Assembly: GCA_023480885.1 (NCBI GenBank)
Contig: JAMCWX010000073.1
Coordinates: forward strand, 1-52,134
From: Chloroflexota bacterium
GTDB lineage: Bacteria > Chloroflexota > UBA6077 > FW602-bin22 > JACPRP01
Direction: 5' to 3'
DNA length: 52,134 bases
Part shown: positions 5,633 through 13,538 of the stretch, in pieces
Layout of the letters: each line of letters starts with the position of its first letter
Position numbering within the stretch: the stretch's first letter is position 1
Translations under genes and position numbers: made by a program
The notes under the pieces: generated by a model
The model's database searches: none
Told to the model about the DNA's origin: nothing
What the model saw: the letters and a program-made list of their open reading frames with translations, nothing else

Positions 5633-7141
5633 TTACTTCGTCGTGAACGACCATCTCTTGGCGAACGGCTGTCCGTTAACCGTGCCGGCGACGCGAACGG
5701 AATAGGTGGTGCCTGGTCTTAGGGGCTTCGCGGGAATCAGGGCTAAGGAGCGGAGCCAGTTCTTCTGGCTGGTATAAAGCTGCACCCCCTGGCCGGAACT
5801 ATCGACCATACTGAATTCGCCCCAGGTGACGGCGTCTTGCAAGTGGAAACTAATCGTCACAGGATAGCCAAGGGGACGAGGCGCTCCCGGCGCCGGATCA
5901 GGCGTCTCAGCTACTGCCGACAATACAGGAACGGCCTTCTGGCCATCGCCTGGATACACCGTGGGAAGAGTGACAGATGGTCTGTCACCGCTGAAGCCGA
6001 AATCGAACACGTCGATGGCTGGCTTCGAGGAGATGCCGTAACCCAGGTGGACTGCAGAAGGGTGAATCATGTTCCAGCGATGATTGATCGTGTCCATAAA
6101 ATAGTCTATCGTCTTTCGAGGATTTCCCAACAATCCTATGTTCTCGTCCACCGCCCAGTTTGCGTAGCCGGCTGCTCGTGCTCGATCCGGCCAACTGGCA
6201 CCAGTGAAACCTGGACGTCCAGGGATCTCATAATGAAGCCCCATTCCCGCAAGGCTCTTGTCCCCGTAGTTCGACGCGTAATAGCTAGCGTGCGCTGCGG
6301 CGGCCTTTCCTAGCGCTGGACTTAGTTTAAGGCGACCTGCGCCGGCGATCGTTCGATAGTAGTTGATGGCATCAAGGGCCACCTGCTCGGGTGTCCCCCT
6401 CGGCCCTTCGCCTCCCCGACTCGGCGGCTGTGCGCGATCGGGCGGCAGGGGGACTATAGCCTCCGGAGGGAAAAGCCCAGCTTCTTTTCCAACATCACCC
6501 CCGTTGGCAACTGTTACCTGGCCGGCCTTGGCCCACGGAACATCAGCCTTCCACTGCTGGATCACTGCCCGCTGAAGACGCACGACAAAGTGGTTGCCGT
6601 TATCCACCACGCGCGAGGTGGGGAGGCCGTAGATGACCATTGGATCGGCGACGCTGTAATACTGTGCTTTAATAGCTGGATTTGCGTCGAGAAGCGCGAT
6701 TCTTGCGGCGACGATAGCATCCCAACTCTTGTTAGCGTCGAAGCCGCTTTCGAACTTTGCAGGCGTGGAGCGAACAGTGAACAGCCAGCCATCCTTGCCT
6801 GCGATGGATAGCTGGTCGAACACGTTGACGAAATACGCCTGCCCCAACTCGGGCCGCCACTGCAACACGCCTTTCTGCATCGCCTGGACGACAAAACCGT
6901 CCCAGACAAACCGGTGAGAGACAGGATAGCCAACGCCAGCGACTCCCCCTAGCCTTTTGAACTCAGACCAGAAGCGAGCGCTAGCATCATCGACGACTGT
7001 GTATCCGACGCCGCTGTCGCCTCCACTGGCCTGGCTGAAGAAATGGCCGCCGGGAACGTCGAAGTCGGCGGGCGCAGCGGCAACAGGCACGGATGATAAT
7101 ATCAGGGCTATTAGGGAGCCAACAACAAGCAAGGTTTTCAC
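5633..7141 (-). CDS. secreted CAP (SCP/PR1)-domain protein
   Basis: 502 residues, starting at GTG 7141. A signal peptide occupies residues 1-22. Residues about 35-210 contain repeats built on LGG..GVGYPVS..FVWDGFVVQ.M.KG.LQW.PE, a type seen in surface proteins of Chloroflexota. A Pro-rich linker (235-255) leads to a CAP domain (about 255-375; ALDAINYYRTIAG, AAAAHASYYASN, DENIG and a late HPSAVHLGYGI). The last 100 residues look like a bacterial Ig-like domain (DPAPGAPRPLGYPVTISF ... GTTYSVRVAGTV). CAP proteins bind lipids or act extracellularly; the exact role here is unknown. Confidence 0.85.
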   Translation of the reverse strand: MKTLLVVGSLIALILSSVPVAAAPADFDVPGGHFFSQASGGDSGVGYTVVDDASARFWSEFKRLGGVAGVGYPVSHRFVWDGFVVQAMQKGVLQWRPELGQAYFVNVFDQLSIAGKDGWLFTVRSTPAKFESGFDANKSWDAIVAARIALLDANPAIKAQYYSVADPMVIYGLPTSRVVDNGNHFVVRLQRAVIQQWKADVPWAKAGQVTVANGGDVGKEAGLFPPEAIVPLPPDRAQPPSRGGEGPRGTPEQVALDAINYYRTIAGAGRLKLSPALGKAAAAHASYYASNYGDKSLAGMGLHYEIPGRPGFTGASWPDRARAAGYANWAVDENIGLLGNPRKTIDYFMDTINHRWNMIHPSAVHLGYGISSKPAIDVFDFGFSGDRPSVTLPTVYPGDGQKAVPVLSAVAETPDPAPGAPRPLGYPVTISFHLQDAVTWGEFSMVDSSGQGVQLYTSQKNWLRSLALIPAKPLRPGTTYSVRVAGTVNGQPFAKRWSFTTK

Positions 7142-7148
7142 AGCCGCT

Positions 7149-7178
7149 ATACTAAGGGCTCCTGCTGCCGGTTGTCAA
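7149..7178 (-). promoter_or_regulatory. promoter of the CAP gene, possibly leaderless
   Basis: On the minus strand TTGACA (7173-7178), an 18-base spacer and TAGTAT (7149-7154) predict a transcript starting at about 7142. That is one base from the GTG start at 7141, and no ribosome binding site is visible. This suggests a leaderless mRNA. Confidence 0.5.
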
Positions 7179-7313
7179 CCACCAAAACGGGCTATTGCAT
7201 CTCTATTGCTCGACAAGCCCCTGGCTCTCCGCATATCACGCCGCCCAGGCCCTGTGTCGTGCTTCTGGTACTATCGTACTAGTTAATCGGTACTGCTTTC
7301 TGCCCCCCAGGCA

Positions 7314-7342
7314 TTGACTTGCTGGCAACCAGATAATATGAT
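7314..7342 (+). promoter_or_regulatory. promoter upstream of PAS-HD-GYP gene
   Basis: TTGACT (7314-7319), 17 bases, TATGAT (7337-7342). It would give a leader of about 120 bases before the ATG at 7471. I see no known riboswitch motif in this leader. Confidence 0.5.
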
Positions 7343-7470
7343 GCTTGGGCGTTGAGCATTCTTTCGCAGTGTCCCTCGTCTTGGCCTGTAGGGAACGTGA
7401 TTGACGTTACTTATAGAGCAGTCAGCCTGATTCGTTTCACGCGACGTTGTAAGGAGGATGACACGGTTAG

Positions 7471-8967
7471 ATGAACAATGACAGGTCTAGGCTGAAAGGA
7501 ACAGACGTACGAACAGCAGGATTCGAGGAATGGTTGTTTCAGACTGGAGCAATTGCGTCGGCACCGCCATCAGACGACACGCACTTAACGGTTGACCGGT
7601 CAGCCGCCGTATCCATAGGGCCGCGTGGGACACTTACGGACTCGCGGGAACGGAAGGCCAGGTGTTGCGATCTCGTAAAACGTATGCCGGCCATCGTCTG
7701 TCAGCTTGCTCCAAATGGAAATACGCTCTTTGTCAGCGATAACATCACCAGGATCGCCGGTTATCTGCCTGAGGAATTACAAGGCAGGAACTGGTGGGAG
7801 GTGTTCTATCCCGGGGATCAGAGCCGCCAGGTTGAGGAGGTTTGCTCACGGTTCCAACGTGGCGACATCCTCGACCACGAAATGACTTTGACGGCAAAAG
7901 ATGGTTCCCTCAGAACGCTCTCCTGGACTTCTGCCAACGGCTACTCGCAAGATGGAACGCTCGAAGATATTTTGCTCACGGGAATAGGCATTACTGAACG
8001 CAAGCAGGCCGAAGAGCTGTTCAGAACCCTCTCCAATAGCTCTCCGATTGGAATCTACATCGTTCAGGATGGAAAGTTTCAATTCGCGAACCCGCAGTTC
8101 CAGGAATGGACGGGGCGTAGAAAAGAAGAACTGCTAGGCGTGGACTCTACGGAACTCGTCGCGCCTGACTTCAGAGACTCGGTACGGAATAACGCAACCA
8201 GTATGTTGAAGGGCGAGCGCTCTAACCCCTACGAATTCCAAATATGCAGCAAGTCGGGGCAGACCAGGTGGATAATGGAGACAGTTGCCCCTATTCAGTA
8301 CCAGGGACGGCGAGCCGTTCTGGGAAACTTCATGGATATCACTAATTGGAAACAAGCCGAGGAAAACCTCAAGCAAAGCCTCGAAAAGCTGCGTAAGACA
8401 CTGGAAGGGACTATTCAAGCTATGGCCCTGACCGTCGAGATGAGAGACCCGTACACTGCAGGGCATCAGCGGAGAGTGGCAAACCTCGCGTGTGCGATCG
8501 CCAGGGAGATGCAGCTTCCCAAAGAGCAAGTCGATACAACCTATCTAGCCACAATCGTTCACGACATCGGCAAGATATGCGTCCCCGCCGAAATCCTCAG
8601 CAAGCCAGGTCGGATAAGCGACATAGAGTTTGGCCTTATCAAGGCGCACTCTCAGGTCGGCTACGATATCCTGAAAACCATAGAGTTCCCCTGGCCCATC
8701 GCCGAAATCGTCCTTCAACATCACGAACGGATGGACGGTTCAGGGTATCCCTCAGGCATGATGGGGCGAGAACCCCATTTGGAAGCAAGAATTCTGGGTG
8801 TGGCTGACGTCGTCGAAGCTATGGCGTCGCATCGACCTTATCGACCCTCCCTCGGGATCGAAAGAGCCCTTCAGGAGATATCGCACAACAGCGGCATCCT
8901 TTACGACCCTGAGGTGGTAGACGCGTGCTTGAGGCTTTTTGGAGAAAAAGGATTTAGGCTGGAGTAA
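7471..8967 (+). CDS. PAS-PAS-HD-GYP phosphodiesterase
   Basis: 498 residues, cytoplasmic with no membrane segments. Two PAS domains (about 70-180 and 187-300) are followed by a short coiled coil and an HD-GYP domain (315-495). HD-GYP enzymes hydrolyse c-di-GMP. The metal and catalytic residues are present: the HDIGK motif near 370, later His residues, and HHERMDGSGYPSG carrying the GYP triplet. AAGGAGG lies upstream of the ATG. The PAS domains probably sense a ligand, redox state or gas. The neighbouring chemoreceptor and GGDEF gene suggest a motility or surface-signalling block. Confidence 0.9.
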   Translation: MNNDRSRLKGTDVRTAGFEEWLFQTGAIASAPPSDDTHLTVDRSAAVSIGPRGTLTDSRERKARCCDLVKRMPAIVCQLAPNGNTLFVSDNITRIAGYLPEELQGRNWWEVFYPGDQSRQVEEVCSRFQRGDILDHEMTLTAKDGSLRTLSWTSANGYSQDGTLEDILLTGIGITERKQAEELFRTLSNSSPIGIYIVQDGKFQFANPQFQEWTGRRKEELLGVDSTELVAPDFRDSVRNNATSMLKGERSNPYEFQICSKSGQTRWIMETVAPIQYQGRRAVLGNFMDITNWKQAEENLKQSLEKLRKTLEGTIQAMALTVEMRDPYTAGHQRRVANLACAIAREMQLPKEQVDTTYLATIVHDIGKICVPAEILSKPGRISDIEFGLIKAHSQVGYDILKTIEFPWPIAEIVLQHHERMDGSGYPSGMMGREPHLEARILGVADVVEAMASHRPYRPSLGIERALQEISHNSGILYDPEVVDACLRLFGEKGFRLE

Positions 8968-8989
8968 AGGCATAAGACTCAATTTGCCC

Positions 8990-9016
8990 TAAATATCTCG
9001 CCGAAGTTGTCGATAA
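8990..9016 (+). promoter_or_regulatory. sigma-28-like promoter of the chemoreceptor
   Basis: TAAA (8990-8993), 15 bases, GTCGATAA (9009-9016) differs by one base from the FliA/SigD consensus TAAA-N15-GCCGATAA. The identical TAAA-N15-GTCGATAA occurs at 49636-49662 before another c-di-GMP gene. A chemoreceptor is a classical sigma-28 target. The predicted leader is about 170 bases. Confidence 0.55.
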
Positions 9017-9143
9017 TAGAATCGACTTGGCGTGCAATGTTTCCATACTCTGTTCAGCCTGGGTTCTCGAGAGCGCGGCGTAACGCTCCGACACGGCGCT
9101 CCTGGTCATCACTGGCACCATGGATGCATGTTGAAACCTGCGT

Positions 9144-9163
9144 GCCTGCTAATATTAGCAGGC
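9144..9163 (+). repeat. perfect 20-bp palindrome in the chemoreceptor leader
   Basis: GCCTGCTAATATTAGCAGGC is a perfect palindrome 28 bases before the GTG start, followed by CACATATTTTT. As RNA it folds into an 8-bp stem with an ATAT loop. As DNA it could bind a dimeric regulator. It may be a weak terminator or a translational control element. Confidence 0.45.
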
Positions 9164-9191
9164 CACATATTTTTCAGGGGGGGATGTAGGC

Positions 9192-11282
9192 GTGAAATTC
9201 AACGTTTTCGCGAAACTCCTTAGCGGATTTGCCGGAGTGCTCATTCTGATGGGTGTGGTGGGGTGGATTGGCATCAGCAGCATGGCTACCGTCAATGGAT
9301 TCGTTGTCTCAATGTACGCAGACGATCTAGTGCCAATCGAGAATCTAGGGGTGGTATCTACCAGCCTGCACAGGATGCGAGTGAACGTGGCGGAATTCCT
9401 CCTGGCCGATGACCAGACGAAGATGGCAGAGGCCGAAGCCAAGATAGCCGAGCAGGACAAGGAGATATCCGCTCGTCTAGACAAATACGGCAGGACTGAC
9501 CTGAGCAAAGAGGATAAGGACTTGCTGGCACAATTCAACGCGGCCTGGCCGGCGTATAGGGCAGAACGCGATAACGTTCTGAGACTGAAGCATGAAGGCA
9601 AGGATAAGGAAGCGATGACACTGTTCCAGGGCGCCGCACGGCAGAAGCTAGCGCCTGTGCAGGACACGTTGCAACATATAATCGAAGTGAACGTGCGCGA
9701 CGCCGAGGGGAACGGTAAATCGGCCGAGAGCGTCTACAATCAGAGCAGGATGATTCAGATCGGTCTGCTTGTTCTGGCTACTATCCTCGGCCTCGCCGTG
9801 GCCCTATACCTATCGCGATCTATATCAAGCGTCGTGAGCCAGATGGCCAGGGCTGCCGAGGGCATAGCTGACGGTAATCTCGATCAGCGGATCGACGTCA
9901 AATCCAACGACGAGGTCGGCCAGATGGCGAAGTCCTTCACGCGGATGATTGCCTATCTTCACGGTATGGCCGACGTTGCCAGCGCCGTGGCGGAAGGGGA
10001 CTTGACCAAAGACGTCAAGCCGAAATCGGATAAAGATGTCCTGGGCAGCGCCTTCAGTACTATGATTCGCAACCTGCGCGAGCTCGTTTCCCAGGCAAGC
10101 GAAGCCGCCACCAACGTATCGGCCTCTTCTGCCCAGCTCTCGGAAGCCGCTGGCCAGGCTGGAGCGGCCACCCAGCAGATTGCTACCACTATTCAGGAAG
10201 TGGCAAGAGGCTCACAAACCCAGTCGGCCACTGCCCAGGATGCTTCCAACTCGATTCAGCAGCTTACCCAGGCGATTGACCAGGTTGCCAAAGGTGCCCA
10301 GGAGCAATCCAGAGCGATTCAAGAAACTTCTTCTTCCGTCGCCAAGATGTCCGCAGCTATCGATAGGGTCTCCACCGGTTCACAGGTGGTTGTTTCCTCT
10401 GCCAACAAATCTCAAGAGGCAGCGAAGAGCGGCGCTTTAGCGGTCAATCATACCGTCCAGGGCATGGAAGGCATTCGTGGTAAAGTGAGCGTGTCGGCCA
10501 AACTGGTGAAGGAACTGGGCGAGCACTCGGACCAGATAGGCAAGATAGTTGAAACGATTGACGACATAGCGGAGCAGACGAATCTCCTGGCTTTGAACGC
10601 GGCCATCGAGGCGGCGCGAGCTGGCGAGCACGGCAAGGGATTCGCGGTGGTGGCCGACGAGGTGAGGAAGCTGGCTGAGAGAGCAGGTAAGGCCACGAGA
10701 GAGATTACGCAGATCATTCAGACGGTGCAGAAGGGAACCAGCGAGGCCGTGACCGCCATGGGCGAGGCAGCCAAAGAAGTGGAGGTCGGATCGAAGCTTT
10801 CGGCTGAGGCGGGGCAGGCGCTGCAGGATATCTTGCAGGCAGTGCAGGATTCTTCCGAGCAGATGCAGGGGATAGCGAAGGTCGTATCCGAGATGAATCA
10901 GTTGTCTGTGGAGGTGGTCAGGTCGATCGAATCGGTGTCGAGCGTGGTGGAGGAGAACACGGCGGCGACGGAGGAGATGGCGGCAGGGGCGAGTGAGGTA
11001 GGCCGTACGATAGAGAGCGTGGCGGCGGTAAGTGAGCAAAGTGCGGCGTCGGCCGAGGAAGTGTCGGCTGGGGCGGAGGAGATGTCGGCGCAGGTGGAGG
11101 AAGTAGTGGCATCGGCGCAGTCGTTATCGCAGATGGCTGAGGAGTTGCAGCAGGCGGTGTCTCGCTTCAGGTTAGGCGATGATGTTTATGAAGGCGAGCC
11201 TGTTCTGCGCAGGCGAAGGATGGATTGGGCGAAACAGAACGCGGCTGAAAAGGTCGCAAGAGTGGGCGGGCGTGTAAGGTAA
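9192..11282 (+). CDS. methyl-accepting chemotaxis protein
   Basis: 696 residues from GTG 9192 (GGGGGG upstream). Domains: first membrane helix at about 10-32, a four-helix-bundle ligand-binding region (about 35-185), second membrane helix at 190-210, HAMP (208-262) and a long cytoplasmic signalling domain. The conserved hairpin tip is present ([20 protein letters not shown]). The C-terminus has no NWETF-type tether for CheR/CheB. It acts in the inner membrane with CheA/CheW, none of which is encoded in the window. A sigma-28-like promoter precedes it. Confidence 0.93.
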   Translation: MKFNVFAKLLSGFAGVLILMGVVGWIGISSMATVNGFVVSMYADDLVPIENLGVVSTSLHRMRVNVAEFLLADDQTKMAEAEAKIAEQDKEISARLDKYGRTDLSKEDKDLLAQFNAAWPAYRAERDNVLRLKHEGKDKEAMTLFQGAARQKLAPVQDTLQHIIEVNVRDAEGNGKSAESVYNQSRMIQIGLLVLATILGLAVALYLSRSISSVVSQMARAAEGIADGNLDQRIDVKSNDEVGQMAKSFTRMIAYLHGMADVASAVAEGDLTKDVKPKSDKDVLGSAFSTMIRNLRELVSQASEAATNVSASSAQLSEAAGQAGAATQQIATTIQEVARGSQTQSATAQDASNSIQQLTQAIDQVAKGAQEQSRAIQETSSSVAKMSAAIDRVSTGSQVVVSSANKSQEAAKSGALAVNHTVQGMEGIRGKVSVSAKLVKELGEHSDQIGKIVETIDDIAEQTNLLALNAAIEAARAGEHGKGFAVVADEVRKLAERAGKATREITQIIQTVQKGTSEAVTAMGEAAKEVEVGSKLSAEAGQALQDILQAVQDSSEQMQGIAKVVSEMNQLSVEVVRSIESVSSVVEENTAATEEMAAGASEVGRTIESVAAVSEQSAASAEEVSAGAEEMSAQVEEVVASAQSLSQMAEELQQAVSRFRLGDDVYEGEPVLRRRRMDWAKQNAAEKVARVGGRVR

Positions 11283-11319
11283 GCTACGCGGCGAATAAAT
11301 TCGCGCGCAACGCATACGA

Positions 11320-11337
11320 AACCCGCCTTCGCGGGTT
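11320..11337 (+). terminator. hairpin after the chemoreceptor gene
   Basis: AACCCGC-cttc-GCGGGTT, a 7-bp stem with a stable tetraloop located 38 bases after the stop. It has no T-run, so termination is plausible but not certain. Confidence 0.35.
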
Positions 11338-11442
11338 AGCTCAGGCAACGTAGGTCGACTTCGTTTAAATAGCGCGGTTTTCCTCTACGAGATCCTTTCC
11401 AAGATGCCGCGCTCCTTTCCCCTCCGGGATCACTTTCAGTAT

Positions 11443-11476
11443 GCCCGCCCCATTTTGCAGTTGAGACGGGGCGGGC
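11443..11476. terminator. 9-bp GC hairpin between convergent genes
   Basis: GCCCGCCCC (11443-11451) pairs with GGGGCGGGC (11468-11476) between the convergent chemoreceptor and GGDEF genes. It has no T-run on either side and probably acts as a bidirectional transcription barrier. Confidence 0.35.
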
Positions 11477-11497
11477 GAAACCGCCGCGAGCCACTTC

Positions 11498-13135
11498 CTA
11501 GGAGCAAGCAAAAAGCTGGTAGTTGTCGCGACCAGATTCCTTGGCGCGATAGAGCGCGACATCGGCGTTCTTGATCAGAGCCTCGGCATCGTCACCATCT
11601 TCGGGATAAATAGCAATTCCAATGCTCGTGGTTACACGAAACCCTTGCTCGGCAAACGGAAAAGGCTTCCTTATGGCTTCCAGAGTCCTTTGAGCCACCT
11701 CGACCGCGTCCTCCACGCGGTTGACTTCTGGCAACAACAACATAAACTCGTCGCCACCCATCCTGGCAACTGTATCGCTGCCGCGGAGAAGCCCCGTCAA
11801 TCGGTCCCCGACACGTAGCAGTAGCTGGTCTCCTGCGTCGTGGCCCATTGTGTCATTAACTTGCTTGAACCTGTCTATGTCCAGTATCATGACCGTCAGC
11901 CGCCGTTTGTTGCGCTGTGCCTGGGCCAGCGCCTGGTTCAGTCGGTCGTAGAACACGATCCTGTTCGGTAAGCCTGTCAAGGCATCGTGGTAAGCAAGCC
12001 GCCTGATGGTCTCCTCTGCTCGCTTGAGCTCGGCGATGTGCTGCTCGCGCTCTTGCTCACGAATTCGTATCTCCTCAGCCATTCGGTTGAATGCCACGGC
12101 CAGTTCCTTCAGCTCAACAGGTCCTGTCACCTGCATCTTATTGCCAACCTCTCCGCGACCAATCGCCAAAGCGCGCTCTTGCAAACGAGCAACAGGCACT
12201 GTGATCTTGCGAGCGATGGCGAGCGCGACCAGCAAGGCGACCAGGGCTCCTATGAATTTCAGCCCTACATCACGAAGGAAACCTTGAAAGGCAGGCGTCA
12301 TAGCCTCCTCTTCAAGGCGATTGGCAGACGCGGCCCAGCCAACAGAAGGGATAGGTGAATAGCTGGCAAGACGTGCCTCGCCAGTGAGTCCCAGGATTCT
12401 ATCGGTGACCTCGACTCCGGCCAGTGCGCGGGCAATGACGGGCCGCGTCTTGCCCCAGTCGCGCTGTTCCCAGCTCATCTCGATCTCAGGATAGCGGTAA
12501 ACGCTCTTACCCTGTCTGTCGATGAGGCCGATGGCTCCCCCTCCGGCTCGGTCGACCTTCAGCACGCTGCCGAGCTTACGAGGATCGATTTCTGCGATCA
12601 CGATTCCCAGAAGGACACCTCGCTCATCGCGAATCCCCCTGCCTATGCCGAAGGTCTCCTCCCCACTTTCGGTCGCGATTCCGAGGTCGCCGACGCTGAA
12701 CTCTCTTCCCTCCTCGATATTCCGAAAAACGGGATGCCCTTTGACGTCTTCGCCGACAAGGCGCGGCTCGCTGGAGACGACCACACGACCCTCAGGACTA
12801 ACCCAGCTACAAATACGAATGGAGAAATGCTCGGTAGCAACAGTAGTAAGCATCCGCGCCTCTTCGTCGTAACTCCAGGGATTCGGTGACGCAAGAGCCA
12901 GTCCAACGACCAACTCGTGGCCAAGCACATCTCGTACATGGTCCTCGAACATCGCGCCTACGGACCGCGCCAGCTCGAGATTGTTCTGGAATTCCTCGGC
13001 GCGACGCACCTGGAACAGACTGTAATAGTGAAATGCCTCGACCAGTGTCTCGGGCACGAGAACGACGAGCAGGAGTAGAAGCAGCGTTCCTCGGACGCCA
13101 CGCGGATAGAGTCGTTCGATTAAGCCTCGCCCCAT
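11498..13135 (-). CDS. Cache-HAMP-GGDEF diguanylate cyclase
   Basis: 545 residues from ATG 13135. A longer in-frame ATG at 13168 lies inside a terminator hairpin and is rejected. A membrane helix (about 15-35) is followed by a periplasmic double Cache sensor (about 45-285), a second membrane helix (about 290-312), HAMP (312-365), a coiled coil and a GGDEF domain (375-545). The active-site loop reads MGGDEFMLLLP, so synthesis of c-di-GMP is expected. No RxxD inhibitory site is evident. It opposes the two HD-GYP proteins encoded in the window. Its own leader looks like a transcription attenuator. Confidence 0.92.
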   Translation of the reverse strand: MGRGLIERLYPRGVRGTLLLLLLVVLVPETLVEAFHYYSLFQVRRAEEFQNNLELARSVGAMFEDHVRDVLGHELVVGLALASPNPWSYDEEARMLTTVATEHFSIRICSWVSPEGRVVVSSEPRLVGEDVKGHPVFRNIEEGREFSVGDLGIATESGEETFGIGRGIRDERGVLLGIVIAEIDPRKLGSVLKVDRAGGGAIGLIDRQGKSVYRYPEIEMSWEQRDWGKTRPVIARALAGVEVTDRILGLTGEARLASYSPIPSVGWAASANRLEEEAMTPAFQGFLRDVGLKFIGALVALLVALAIARKITVPVARLQERALAIGRGEVGNKMQVTGPVELKELAVAFNRMAEEIRIREQEREQHIAELKRAEETIRRLAYHDALTGLPNRIVFYDRLNQALAQAQRNKRRLTVMILDIDRFKQVNDTMGHDAGDQLLLRVGDRLTGLLRGSDTVARMGGDEFMLLLPEVNRVEDAVEVAQRTLEAIRKPFPFAEQGFRVTTSIGIAIYPEDGDDAEALIKNADVALYRAKESGRDNYQLFACS

Positions 13136-13151
13136 CACGACCGTCCTAACA

Positions 13152-13248
13152 GAAAAAGGCGCCCACAATTGCAGGCGCCTCCATCACCAACTATCCACCT
13201 GACGCCCAATCCACCCAACTGGAGGTGGCCGACGACAACGGGTAGACC
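13152..13248 (-). promoter_or_regulatory. attenuator-like leader of the GGDEF gene
   Basis: Minus-strand transcription from the promoter at 13255-13283 would cross about 70 bases and then an intrinsic terminator: AGGCGCC (13157-13163) pairs with GGCGCCT (13174-13180) and is followed by TTTTTC. The terminator ends 17 bases before the ATG. A GGCGTC segment about 20 bases upstream (13199-13205 region) can pair with the first arm and act as anti-terminator. It does not match the c-di-GMP-I consensus as far as I can see. It could instead be a free-standing RNA of about 95 nt. Confidence 0.5.
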
Positions 13249-13254
13249 ACAAGC

Positions 13255-13283
13255 ATAATAGCACCTGCCTAGCAGCAAGTCAA
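13255..13283 (-). promoter_or_regulatory. sigma-70 promoter of the GGDEF leader
   Basis: On the minus strand TTGACT (13278-13283), 17 bases, TATTAT (13255-13260). The predicted start is at about 13248, upstream of the attenuator-like structure. Confidence 0.65.
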
Positions 13284-13401
13284 GCCATCGCCATTCAACG
13301 TACCGTGAAAACAGACGATCCCAAGAACCCACGGCGCATACTCAACGTTCGTGGCGTAGGACATATGCTGTCCATCGACCGCGGCGAGTAGCATCCCCAC
13401 T

Positions 13402-13494
13402 GCGGAAGCCCAGATGTTTTCGGCCAAGCAAAACTGAGACTAAAGTCGCAGATTCGGTACTTGCAAGAAGTTATACTTACGACAGTGGCGAAGC
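13402..13494 (+). repeat. 93-bp element, copy A, upstream of napA
   Basis: This stretch matches 20974-21066 with 3 mismatches in 93 bases and in the same orientation relative to the downstream gene. It contains the imperfect palindrome CTGAGACTAAAGTCGCAG (13434-13451) and TATACT (13472-13477), a good -10 box without a -35 box. The palindrome centre lies about 41.5 bases before the predicted start at about 13484, the class II activator position. All three differences would change amino acids in the antisense frame, so it is not coding. Confidence 0.75.
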
Positions 13495-13538
13495 TGTCGA
13501 CCAAACCGCCGTATCTGTTGCCGGGAGGACTGAAAACT

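Noticed and set aside
13136..13168. ATG 13168 as start of the GGDEF protein
   Set aside because: It lies inside the terminator hairpin of the leader; ATG 13135 gives a normal membrane-anchor N-terminus.
13402..13494. 93-bp repeat as a conserved coding segment (antisense frame ...ATVVSITSC...)
   Set aside because: All three differences between the copies are non-synonymous in that frame and the surrounding frame is not conserved.
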